Positions 6,741-14,196 of a stretch of 14,196 nt of DNA are shown here, piece by piece (positions within the stretch are counted from its first letter, which is position 1; each line of letters starts with the position of its first letter). This DNA is from a bacterium (GTDB lineage Bacteria > Gemmatimonadota > Glassbacteria > GWA2-58-10). A model generated the notes under the pieces. That model was given only the letters and a program-made list of their open reading frames with translations, searched no databases and had not been told where the DNA came from. The DNA is taken from positions 1 through 14,196 of the forward strand of contig JAJFUG010000135.1 in the NCBI GenBank assembly GCA_021372515.1, written 5' to 3'. A program made the translations under genes and the position numbers.

Positions 6741-7313
6741 ATGCGCACTGTTCTGCTTTCGCTTATCACTATGGCTCTGGCGCTGGGGGGCGCGGCCCTG
6801 GCCGCGGACACTCCGAAAAACATGCCCCTGAGCTTCAAGATGAAGGACATAGACGGTCACGAGGTCGACCTGGCGCAGTACAAGGGCCAGGTGGCGCTGC
6901 TGGTCAACACGGCCAGCAAGTGCGGTTTCACCCCGCAGTACGAGGGCCTCGAGGCCCTGTATGAGAAATACTCCGGCCAGGGGTTCACGATATTGGCCTT
7001 CCCGGCCAACAATTTCAAGGCCCAGGAGCCGGGCACGGACAGCGAGATCAAGCAGTTCTGCAGCATGACTTACAACGTGACTTTCCCGCTGTTCTCCAAG
7101 GTCTCGGTCAAGGGGGAGGATATCTGCCCGCTCTACGCCTACCTGACCTCGGAGAGCACCAACCCCGGGTTCGCGGGCGAGATTCCCTGGAATTTCACCA
7201 AGTTCCTGCTTGACCGTCAGGGCCGCGTGGTCGCGCGTTTCACGCCCCAGACCGCACCGGATGACTCGGCCCTGGTCCAAGCGATAGAGAAAGCCCTGAC
7301 CGAGAGCAAATAG
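6741..7313 (+). CDS. Exported glutathione peroxidase-family protein
   Basis: The start is ATG 6741, supported by GGGGAGGAGG just upstream; the frame stays open to 6696, but that extension is not protein-like and would bury the signal peptide. The 190-residue product begins with a Sec signal peptide (MRTVLLSLITMALALGGAALA, cleavage probably after A21 or A22), so it acts outside the cytoplasm. The fold is the thioredoxin-like GPx family: NTASKCGFTPQYEGLEALY with peroxidatic C61, FPANNFKAQEPGTD at 87-100, QFCSMTYNVTFP with probable resolving C107, and WNFTKFLLDRQG with W150 and N151. Such Cys-GPx enzymes usually reduce peroxides at thioredoxin's expense. The usual catalytic Gln of FPCNQF is N91 here and the preceding Cys is Ala. 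Its role is probably periplasmic peroxide defence. Confidence 0.9.
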   Translation: MRTVLLSLITMALALGGAALAADTPKNMPLSFKMKDIDGHEVDLAQYKGQVALLVNTASKCGFTPQYEGLEALYEKYSGQGFTILAFPANNFKAQEPGTDSEIKQFCSMTYNVTFPLFSKVSVKGEDICPLYAYLTSESTNPGFAGEIPWNFTKFLLDRQGRVVARFTPQTAPDDSALVQAIEKALTESK

Positions 7314-7320
7314 CATGGCT

Positions 7321-7334
7321 CCCCGCGCGCGGGG
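7321..7334. repeat. 14-bp perfect GC palindrome
   Basis: CCCCGCGCGCGGGG reads the same on both strands and lies between the GPx stop and the glycosyltransferase start, 17 bases before TTG 7352. It could form a short RNA hairpin near the ribosome binding site or be a protein-binding site. No T run follows, so it is not a typical terminator. In such GC-rich DNA a chance palindrome is possible. Confidence 0.4.
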
Positions 7335-7351
7335 CCTGGGAGTGAAACAGT

Positions 7352-9040
7352 TTGAGCGTACATCCGGATACCGGTTCCACGGCGCGGGGGAGCGTCCCTC
7401 CCCTGCGCCATTTTGTTGCCGTGGCCGCGGCGAGCCTGTTCCTGAGCCTGCCTTTCCTGGGCAAGCCCGCCCTGTTCGACCCGGATGAGGGCTACTACCC
7501 CACCGCGGCCGTGGAGATGCTCGCCCGGGGTGACTGGCTCGACCCGGTTTTCAACGCCGAGCCGCGCTGGGGCAAGCCAGTGGGGATCTATTTCCTGCAG
7601 TGCCTTTCCGTTTCCGCTCTGGGAAAAAACGAGCTGGCCGTGCGCCTTCCCAGCGCCGCGGCGGGCCTGGGGCTGGGCTTTCTGTGCCTGCTGCTGGGGG
7701 CGCGCCTGTTCGGGGCGCGGGCCGGGCTGTACTCGGGCCTGGCCGGGGCCGGGATGCTCCAGTGCATAGTCTACTCCCGCAGCGCGGTGCCGGACATGCT
7801 GCTCGCCCTGGGCGTGGCGTTCGCCCTCTGGGGGTTCGCGGCCACGGACCTGGGCCGGAAGCGTTTCGCCGAGGCGAGGGCCGCCCATCTGGCGCTCTAC
7901 CTGGGCTGCGCCCTGGGGTTCCTGGCCAAGGGTCCGCTGGGGGTGATCCTGCCCGGGCTGGCCGTGTTTCTGTTCGTGGCCCTGTCCCGCGACTGGCGCA
8001 TCCTGGGGCGGATGGGCCTTTTCCGCGGGGCGCTCGTTTTCCTGGCCGCGGCCGCGCCCTGGTTTGTCTGGATGTACGGCCGTCACGGGATGGAATTCAT
8101 CACCGAGATATTCCTGCGCCGCAACATCGACCACTATTTCACCAACCGCTGGCAGCACGAGGGTCCGCTCTACTACTACCTGCCGGTGCTCCTGGTCGGG
8201 GCTTTTCCCTGGACCGCGGCCCTGGCCGGCGGGCTGTGGCGCTCGGCCGCCGGGGTGCGGGACGTTGTCACCCGGCGCGGTGCGGACCCGGCTGCGCGGG
8301 CGAACCTGTTCCTCTGGTGTTGGGCCTTCGGGATGCTGCTCTTTTTGAGCCTAAGCCACGGCAAGCTGCCCAATTACGTGCTTCCGCTCTACCCGGCCCT
8401 GGCCGCCCTGGCCGGCGCCTATGTCGCCGCGCTGGAGGGCAGTGAAAGAGGCCGTGGCTGGCTGGGTTGGGGCAGCGCGGTCCTGGCCCTGGCTGTACTG
8501 GCCGCCGGGCTGGTCCTTCTGCCGTGCAAGGTGCACGTCCCGGTGCTCCTGGCCCTGGCCGCACTTTCGCCCTTGGGCCTGATCGCCCTGGCCGGGCTGA
8601 GCCTGCGACGCGGGGTGCGCCTCTGGAGCGTCCTGACCGTGCTTTCCATGGCCGTGCTTTTCGGCCTGAGCGCCGGGCTGGTGCTGCCGCGGGTGGAGAA
8701 ACTGAACGCCGTGCGCACTCTCGCCGCCGAATGCGCCGTCACGGCCCAGGACAACGGTCCGGTGCTGTTCCACCGCTGCTGGGCCCCGGCGTTCCTGTTC
8801 TACAGCGGCCGCGGGGCTGTCCGTTTCGACCCGGAGCGCGAGGACCTGCGCGCTTACCTGGCCGGGAGCGTGCGTTGGGTGCTCACCCGCCCGTCCGACC
8901 TGCCCGAACTGGTCCGTCTGGCCGGCTACGAGCCGTCCTGGAGCCGCACCGTTGACGGCCGCGTGCTGCTGCGTTTCGAGCCGCCGGTCCTGCTCACCCG
9001 CGCGCAGGCCGCCTTGACTGCCGGCCCCATTTTCCCCTAA
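7352..9040 (+). CDS. ArnT-like GT39 membrane glycosyltransferase
   Basis: This polytopic 562-residue protein belongs to the GT39/PMT_2 family, which moves a sugar from a polyprenyl-phosphate donor onto lipid A, another lipid or a protein at the outer face of the inner membrane. After a first membrane helix (about 21-36) comes the hallmark FDPDEGYYPTAA with the catalytic-type D45-E46, then KPVGIYFLQ (75-83), YSRSAVPDMLLAL (141-153), FLAKGPLGVILPGL (190-203), WFVWMYGRHGMEF (237-249), and SLSHGKLPNYVLPLYPALA (333-351), which resembles the ArnT SKLPxYxLP motif. Around ten to twelve membrane helices are visible, with a soluble tail of about 90 residues. TTG 7352 is chosen because GGAG (7339-7342) is well spaced; a later GTG (7421) would cut into the first helix. 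The acceptor cannot be named, since no other envelope-sugar genes adjoin it. Confidence 0.88.
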   Translation: MSVHPDTGSTARGSVPPLRHFVAVAAASLFLSLPFLGKPALFDPDEGYYPTAAVEMLARGDWLDPVFNAEPRWGKPVGIYFLQCLSVSALGKNELAVRLPSAAAGLGLGFLCLLLGARLFGARAGLYSGLAGAGMLQCIVYSRSAVPDMLLALGVAFALWGFAATDLGRKRFAEARAAHLALYLGCALGFLAKGPLGVILPGLAVFLFVALSRDWRILGRMGLFRGALVFLAAAAPWFVWMYGRHGMEFITEIFLRRNIDHYFTNRWQHEGPLYYYLPVLLVGAFPWTAALAGGLWRSAAGVRDVVTRRGADPAARANLFLWCWAFGMLLFLSLSHGKLPNYVLPLYPALAALAGAYVAALEGSERGRGWLGWGSAVLALAVLAAGLVLLPCKVHVPVLLALAALSPLGLIALAGLSLRRGVRLWSVLTVLSMAVLFGLSAGLVLPRVEKLNAVRTLAAECAVTAQDNGPVLFHRCWAPAFLFYSGRGAVRFDPEREDLRAYLAGSVRWVLTRPSDLPELVRLAGYEPSWSRTVDGRVLLRFEPPVLLTRAQAALTAGPIFP

Positions 9041-9085
9041 GCTTAGTAGCACAGTCTCAATACACATCGACAGGGGGGTGGAAAG

Positions 9086-9595
9086 ATGGCGAAAATAGCG
9101 GCGGTCATCGCCGACATGTTCGAGGACTCGGAGTACAGCGCTCCGGCGGAGGCCTTTGCCAGAGAGGGGCACACGGTGGTGACCGTGGGCCTGAAAGCCG
9201 GGGCCGTGGTCCGGGGCAAGAAAGAGGGTCTGGAGGTGACAGTCCAGCGCGCGGTGGACAGGGAGAGGGCCGCGGACTATGACGCCCTGCTGATCCCGGG
9301 CGGTTACGCCCCGGACAAGCTGCGGCGCTACCCGGAAGCGCTGGAGTTCGTGCGCGACTTTTTCCTGGCTGAAAAGCCGGTGTTCATAATCTGCCATGCG
9401 GTGCAACTGCTGGTCAGTTGCGATGTGCTCAAGGGCCGCAGGCTCACCTGCCTGCCGGGGATCGCGCAGGATGTGCTCAACGCGGGCGGGATGTTCTTCG
9501 ACCGCGAGGTGGTGGTCGAGGGCAACCTGGTCTCCAGCCGCACCCCGGATGACCTGCCGGCCTTTATCCGCGAGTCGCTCAAGAAACTGGGCTGA
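9086..9595 (+). CDS. DJ-1/PfpI family protein
   Basis: The 169-residue cytoplasmic protein fits the DJ-1/PfpI/YhbO group in length and pattern: FEDSEYSAPAEAF (12-24) with conserved E16, YDALLIPGGYAPDKLRR (65-81), and the nucleophile elbow FIICHAVQLL (100-109) with C103 and H104. Family members include the archaeal PfpI protease-like enzymes and E. coli YhbO/YajL; reported roles include stress protection, glyoxalase-like activity and proposed protein repair. The elbow has Ala after CH where Gly is usual (CHG). ATG 9086 follows a G-rich site (AGGGGGGTGG) with good spacing. It stands 45 bases after the glycosyltransferase and is closed by a strong hairpin at 9625-9655, so it may be the last gene of that unit. 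General stress function is the most I would claim. Confidence 0.9.
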   Translation: MAKIAAVIADMFEDSEYSAPAEAFAREGHTVVTVGLKAGAVVRGKKEGLEVTVQRAVDRERAADYDALLIPGGYAPDKLRRYPEALEFVRDFFLAEKPVFIICHAVQLLVSCDVLKGRRLTCLPGIAQDVLNAGGMFFDREVVVEGNLVSSRTPDDLPAFIRESLKKLG

Positions 9596-9624
9596 GCCCG
9601 GACACACCGACGGTACTGCCAAAG

Positions 9625-9655
9625 TCAGCCCCTGTCCGCACCCGGCAGGGGCTGA
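9625..9655 (+). terminator. Strong hairpin after the DJ-1 gene
   Basis: TCAGCCCCTG (9625-9634) and CAGGGGCTGA (9646-9655) are perfect 10-bp complementary arms around an 11-base loop, 30 bases after the DJ-1 stop. It is the best transcription-end candidate in the window by position and stem strength. The following bases (ACGCTATAAAG) lack a T run, so termination may be factor-assisted, or the hairpin may only stabilise the 3' end. Confidence 0.5.
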
Positions 9656-9774
9656 ACGCTATAAAGCAATATTTAATACAATACTTATGAACAGGGCGCT
9701 TGCCCGACAGCCCCCTCACAGTTAAGTTAGTGCCTGCGGAAAACAGAGTTAACCGGAATAATGGAGATAGTGAG

Positions 9775-10506
9775 ATGCCGGGCAAAAGCATTCTGTGTAT
9801 CCTGACTTTTCTCGCCCTCGCGGCCGGGCAGTCCACGCTCGCGCAGGCGGCGAACCTGGACCTCAAGTCCATGCTGCGTCCGCCCGTGGTGGGGGCCTGG
9901 TCCAGCTACGCGGTGATAGTCAAGGGCGAGGACAAACCACGGCGCTTCAGGGTGTCCGCGGTCGGCAGGGAGCAGTTCGAGGGTGCGCCCCATCTCTGGC
10001 TGGAGCTGACCGTGATCGGCAATGACGGCGACAGCCTGACCGCGATGGGACTGTTCCCGGCCGGTGAATTCCTCGGTCTGAAAGCGAAAAAAGTCGTGCT
10101 CAAGCTGGGTAAGTCCGAGGCGCAGGAGGTGCCCGCCGGGCTGGCCAGTCTGGGGACCATGCTGGCCACCCGTTTCGGCCTGGGACTCGACCTGGATGAT
10201 CTGACCGCCTCGATCCGCGAGGGCGCTCAGAACGGGATCAGCGCCACCGAGCAGGCCCCCGAAAGACTGGACCTGAAGCAGGGCGCGCTCGACACCCGGC
10301 GCCTGCTGGTCCAGGACCCCAAGGGCCGTGAGGTGACAATCTGGCTCAGCGACCGGGCCCCGCTGTTCGGCTTCGCCCAGGCTGTCCACGAGGCGCGACG
10401 CCTGGAGCTGACCGCCTGGGGCGCGAGCGGCGCGGTCAGCCGCATCGGGAGCCGCTACCACCCCTTCAACCTCCAGGGCATGTTTGACCGGATGCTCGGG
10501 AAATAG
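9775..10506 (+). CDS. Exported protein of unknown function
   Basis: I do not recognise the family. ATG 9775 is preferred over earlier in-frame starts because it follows GGAG (9763-9766) and begins a clear Sec signal peptide (MPGKSILCILTFLALAAGQ, with probable cleavage at AQA-A near residue 25). The mature part is about 218 residues and looks beta-rich: VVGAWSSYAVIVKG (38-51), RRFRVSAVGREQFEGAPHLWLELTV (56-80), then KKVVLKLGKSEAQEVP (105-120), REVTIWLSDRAPLFGF (185-200) and RRLELTAWGASG (208-219). Alternating strands and a WLE...IWLS pattern faintly recall LolA-like or DUF4412-like periplasmic beta-sheet proteins, but no signature is decisive. There are no membrane helices after the signal and only one Cys, inside the signal. 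It sits alone between two hairpin/repeat-bearing gaps, so the context gives no hint of its job. Confidence 0.8.
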   Translation: MPGKSILCILTFLALAAGQSTLAQAANLDLKSMLRPPVVGAWSSYAVIVKGEDKPRRFRVSAVGREQFEGAPHLWLELTVIGNDGDSLTAMGLFPAGEFLGLKAKKVVLKLGKSEAQEVPAGLASLGTMLATRFGLGLDLDDLTASIREGAQNGISATEQAPERLDLKQGALDTRRLLVQDPKGREVTIWLSDRAPLFGFAQAVHEARRLELTAWGASGAVSRIGSRYHPFNLQGMFDRMLGK

Positions 10507-10561
10507 CCGTCCGGGTGGAATGCAGGCTTGGGTTTCAATATGTCATATCGATATTTTTACA

Positions 10562-10635
10562 GGGGCACGGCATGCCCGGCCCGGTTTTTGGGTTGAATTC
10601 CCTCGATTCCCCTGCTTTGCCGAAGGGGGAGGCCG
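10562..10635. repeat. Dispersed repeat, copy A (upstream of lepA)
   Basis: This segment shares with 12595-12667 the blocks GGGGCACGGCATGCC at its start and AGGGGGAGGCCG at its end, with similar spacing and a GAATT and TCCCC block between, in the same orientation. The first block is a partly decayed palindrome (GGCATGCC core); the second pairs TCCCCT with AGGGGGA as a stem. It encodes nothing convincing. It looks like an old member of a palindromic intergenic repeat family. The rest of the gap before lepA holds only an AT-rich ATATCGATAT palindrome near 10545-10555 and the promoter. Confidence 0.7.
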
Positions 10636-10670
10636 ACAAACCGTCGACCGGGAGAGGCTCGGCTCCCTCT

Positions 10671-10700
10671 TTGACAACAGGGGGGCGGATGGGATTCAAT
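10671..10700 (+). promoter_or_regulatory. Candidate sigma-70-type promoter of lepA
   Basis: TTGACA (10671-10676) is a perfect -35 consensus; 18 bases later TTCAAT (10695-10700) matches four of six -10 positions. It lies 65 bases before ATG 10765, directly downstream of repeat copy A. This would give lepA its own transcript, consistent with its isolation from neighbours. No experimental support is available. Confidence 0.45.
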
Positions 10701-10764
10701 GTAATTGTCCTGCGGCGGGCAGTTTCGTACAAAGTGTGTTGAAAAAGGAAAAGAGAAACCATAT

Positions 10765-12561
<1,797 letters not shown>

Positions 12562-12594
12562 GCCGGTGCGGAGTAATTCTGAAAATCGATTGTG

Positions 12595-12667
12595 GGGGCA
12601 CGGCATGCCGTGCCCGATGTGTAGAATTAAATCCCCCTCAATCCCCCTTTTTTAAAGGGGGAGGCCG
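12595..12667. repeat. Dispersed repeat, copy B (downstream of lepA)
   Basis: It opens with GGGCACGGCATGCCGTGCCC (12596-12615), a perfect 20-bp palindrome, and ends with TCCCCCTTT (12642-12650) and AAAGGGGGA (12654-12662), a perfect 9-bp inverted repeat around three T's. It is related in sequence and orientation to 10562-10635. GGCACGGCATGCC and CCCCTCAATCCCCC-type blocks are, to my recollection, widespread in bacterial intergenic DNA. It may be a non-autonomous palindromic repeat (REP/MITE-like). Confidence 0.75.
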
Positions 12668-12921
12668 GCCAGGCTGTGGAAATGGTTCCCAAGCGGCTGC
12701 CAGGCCGCCGCAGTTGCCTTTGGGGGGCCGCACCTGTCTGAGCCTGCAGCACGGGCAGCGTGGTAGTGAGTGTAAAACGGCCCGGCCTGAAAGCGCGCCT
12801 TGCGTGCGGTGGCGATTGCGCGGCAGCGCCGCCCCGCTGCGCGGAAGCGGAATGGGAGAACCGGGAACACCGAGGGTGGAAATGGAGCCGCGGCCGGGAC
12901 GAGGCAAGCGGCCCCCGCTGG

Positions 12922-12955
12922 CTTTTCTGCTTTGGCCGAAACCAAAGCAGAAAAG
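12922..12955. repeat. Perfect 14-bp-stem hairpin
   Basis: CTTTTCTGCTTTGG (12922-12935) and CCAAAGCAGAAAAG (12942-12955) are exact reverse complements with the loop CCGAAA. This is far stronger than chance, and it lies mid-gap rather than next to a stop or start. It may be another dispersed palindromic element or an RNA structural element. No T run follows on either strand that would make it a clear terminator. Confidence 0.7.
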
Positions 12956-13028
12956 GGTCTTTCGGCTTCTCACTGCAAGTTCCTAACCGGACATTGCTGG
13001 GCAAGACCGAAAGGACGAACAAAATACC

Positions 13029-13049
13029 GGGCGAACACAAGGTTCGCCC
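13029..13049. repeat. GGGCGAAC inverted repeat
   Basis: GGGCGAAC (13029-13036) and GTTCGCCC (13042-13049) are exact 8-bp arms around ACAAG. The reverse-complement block GTAGGGGCGAACCTTGTGTT is one I recall seeing as a common intergenic repeat in unrelated bacteria. It lies 75 bases before the phosphohexomutase start. Confidence 0.6.
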
Positions 13050-13123
13050 CTACGAAAAGCGACATCGGTTTTGCATGTACTTTCGCTGTTAATCCAAACA
13101 GTGTCTTTTCGAGGTGAGCCTGG

Positions 13124-14196
13124 ATGGCAGCCGGCTCGGCCGCATGCCCGGATGACCCGCTCGGACCGGGCCGCTGGTCCGCTCCCCCCGGCCCGGACCG
13201 GTGGCGCGGCATTCTGGATGAGGCCATAATCTCATTCTCAGGCTGGCGGCGGGTGTTCGCGGTGAGCGGCGACCCGGAGAGCCTTCGGCCTGAGGTGGAC
13301 CCCGCCGCCGCGCTTTTCGCCGCAGCGGCGGGCTATGTTTTCGGGCGGCGCCTGGCGCAGACCGGGCCGGCCCCGGCCGTGGCCGCGGTGGCCCTGGACA
13401 CTCGTCCCACCTCAGCCGCGGCCGGCTGCGCGGTGATCCGGGGCCTTCTGGCCGCCGGGGCACAGGTGCGCTTTCCAGGGATCGCTCCCACGCCCGAGGC
13501 CATGGCTTTCATCGCCCTGGAGCCGGGGCTGGATGGATTGATAATAGTGACCGCCAGCCACAACCCGCCGGGCTGGAACGGGGTGAAATTCTCGGCCGGG
13601 GATGGACGGGTGCTGCCGCGCGACCGGGCCCAGGCGCTGGAAGAGAGCCTGCACGAGCTGGTGCGCGACCCCGCCGGGCTGGAGGCATTCTACACCAGCC
13701 TGCGGAATGTGGACCCGGCGGCCCTGACTGCGGTGTACGCCCACAGCGCCGCCCAGAAACGTCGCAGCCTGACCGCCTACCGCCGTCACGCCGCCCGCGA
13801 GCTGACCGCCGAGGCCAGCGCCTCGGGGCGGGCCAGCGTGCTGGAGCAACTGCACCGCTCCCTGGAGCGGCGGCCCCTGGGAGTTGTGGCCGAGCTGAAC
13901 GGCTCGGCGCGCACAGTGTCCATCGACCGCGAATTCCTGGACGGCCTGGGCCTCAAGGTCCGGGCCGTGAACTACGTTCCCGGGCGGATCGCCCACGCGA
14001 TTCTGCCCGAGGGCGAGGCCCTGCACCCCGCCTGTCGCGTGCTGGAGCTGGCCGCCCTGGAGGACCACGCCTTCGAGCTGGGCTACGTGCCCGACTGCGA
14101 CGGCGACCGGGGCAACGTGGTGGTCCTGGACCCCCAGGGTGTGGCCCGGCCCCTGGAGGCCCAGGAGGTGTTCGCCCTGGCGGTGACTGCGGAACT
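13124..14196 (+). CDS. Alpha-D-phosphohexomutase (PGM/PMM family), 5' part
   Basis: The frame from ATG 13124 stays open to the window edge, giving 357 residues of an unfinished protein; AGGTGA at 13112-13117 is a near-ideal ribosome binding site. It interconverts hexose 1- and 6-phosphates (glucose or mannose), feeding sugar nucleotide synthesis. Visible signatures are ISFSGWRRVF near residue 38 (the usual FGTSGWRG region, altered), TASHNPPGWNGVKFS with catalytic S145, and the metal loop VPDCDGDRGN with D324, D326 and D328. The spacing from Ser to metal loop (179 residues) is longer than I recall for P. aeruginosa AlgC (about 134), with extra sequence including QKRRSLTAYRRH, which suggests the longer PgcA-like layout. 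The sugar-specificity and phosphate-binding loops are beyond the window, so glucose versus mannose cannot be decided. Confidence 0.88.
   Translation, partial: MAAGSAACPDDPLGPGRWSAPPGPDRWRGILDEAIISFSGWRRVFAVSGDPESLRPEVDPAAALFAAAAGYVFGRRLAQTGPAPAVAAVALDTRPTSAAAGCAVIRGLLAAGAQVRFPGIAPTPEAMAFIALEPGLDGLIIVTASHNPPGWNGVKFSAGDGRVLPRDRAQALEESLHELVRDPAGLEAFYTSLRNVDPAALTAVYAHSAAQKRRSLTAYRRHAARELTAEASASGRASVLEQLHRSLERRPLGVVAELNGSARTVSIDREFLDGLGLKVRAVNYVPGRIAHAILPEGEALHPACRVLELAALEDHAFELGYVPDCDGDRGNVVVLDPQGVARPLEAQEVFALAVTAE

Larger units (their letters stand above)
12562..13123. other. 562-bp non-coding gap rich in palindromes
   Basis: No convincing gene lies between lepA and the phosphohexomutase; open frames here lack family signatures and run through hairpin arms. 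The gap holds repeat copy B (12595-12667), a 14-bp-stem hairpin (12922-12955) and an 8-bp-stem hairpin (13029-13049). The G+C-rich middle (about 12670-12900) contains a short GCAGCG/CGCTGC pair at 12823-12840 and nothing else I can name. The region looks like an accumulation site for small repeats. Confidence 0.65.

Noticed and set aside
8351-9622. 423-codon minus-strand frame spanning the glycosyltransferase end, the gap and the DJ-1 gene
   Set aside because: It runs antisense through two well-supported genes and an intergenic gap, with no motif.
13412-14068. 218-codon minus-strand frame opposite the phosphohexomutase
   Set aside because: The + strand shows the catalytic Ser and metal loops in one continuous frame.

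Overview
The window is a stretch of very GC-rich bacterial chromosome (a hand-counted line, 8221-8280, is 50/60 G+C) with all confident genes on the + strand. Gene starts mostly carry good Shine-Dalgarno sequences, and several proteins have Sec signal peptides. TPR/sulfatase-fold genes, an AhbD-type radical SAM enzyme and clusters of intergenic palindromic repeats would suit a Gram-negative, probably anaerobic or facultative environmental lineage with a large genome. No rRNA or other marker in the window fixes the phylum, so I do not name one.

Layout. 1-2723: the 3' end of a TPR gene, then an overlapping gene for an exported sulfatase-fold/TPR protein whose nucleophile position is Thr instead of Cys/Ser. 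The two C-terminal TPR tails look like relatives. 2814-3953: a radical SAM/SPASM protein that best fits AhbD (heme b synthase of the siroheme-dependent route). 3954-5981: a strikingly AT-rich island (line 4381-4440 is 17/60 G+C) holding a two-gene unit, a SAMHD1/YwfO-like HD phosphohydrolase followed with no gap by a small YwgA-like protein. A 7-bp hairpin covers the first gene's ribosome binding site. 5993-9595: ordinary GC-rich genes again: an isoprenylcysteine methyltransferase-like membrane protein, an exported glutathione-peroxidase-family protein, an ArnT-like GT39 membrane glycosyltransferase and a DJ-1/PfpI protein. 9775-10506: an exported protein of unknown function. 10765-12561: lepA (EF4), preceded by a consensus-like TTGACA promoter and flanked on both sides by copies of a roughly 74-bp dispersed repeat. 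12562-13123: a non-coding stretch packed with palindromes and hairpins. 13124 to the end: the 5' part of an alpha-D-phosphohexomutase gene.

How the genes work together. Most of the window is a run of separate housekeeping and envelope genes with hairpins between them rather than one pathway. The two units with real coupling are the overlapping TPR/sulfatase pair (ATGA overlap) and the HD-YwgA pair (stop codon directly abutting the next start). The second pair is the best candidate for something undescribed. A dNTP-hydrolase-type enzyme sits with a small partner resembling YwgA and, more loosely, Panacea-type proteins, on DNA whose composition says it came from elsewhere. That fits a nucleotide-depletion defence module or a toxin-antitoxin-like pair, but function is inferred from family and context only.
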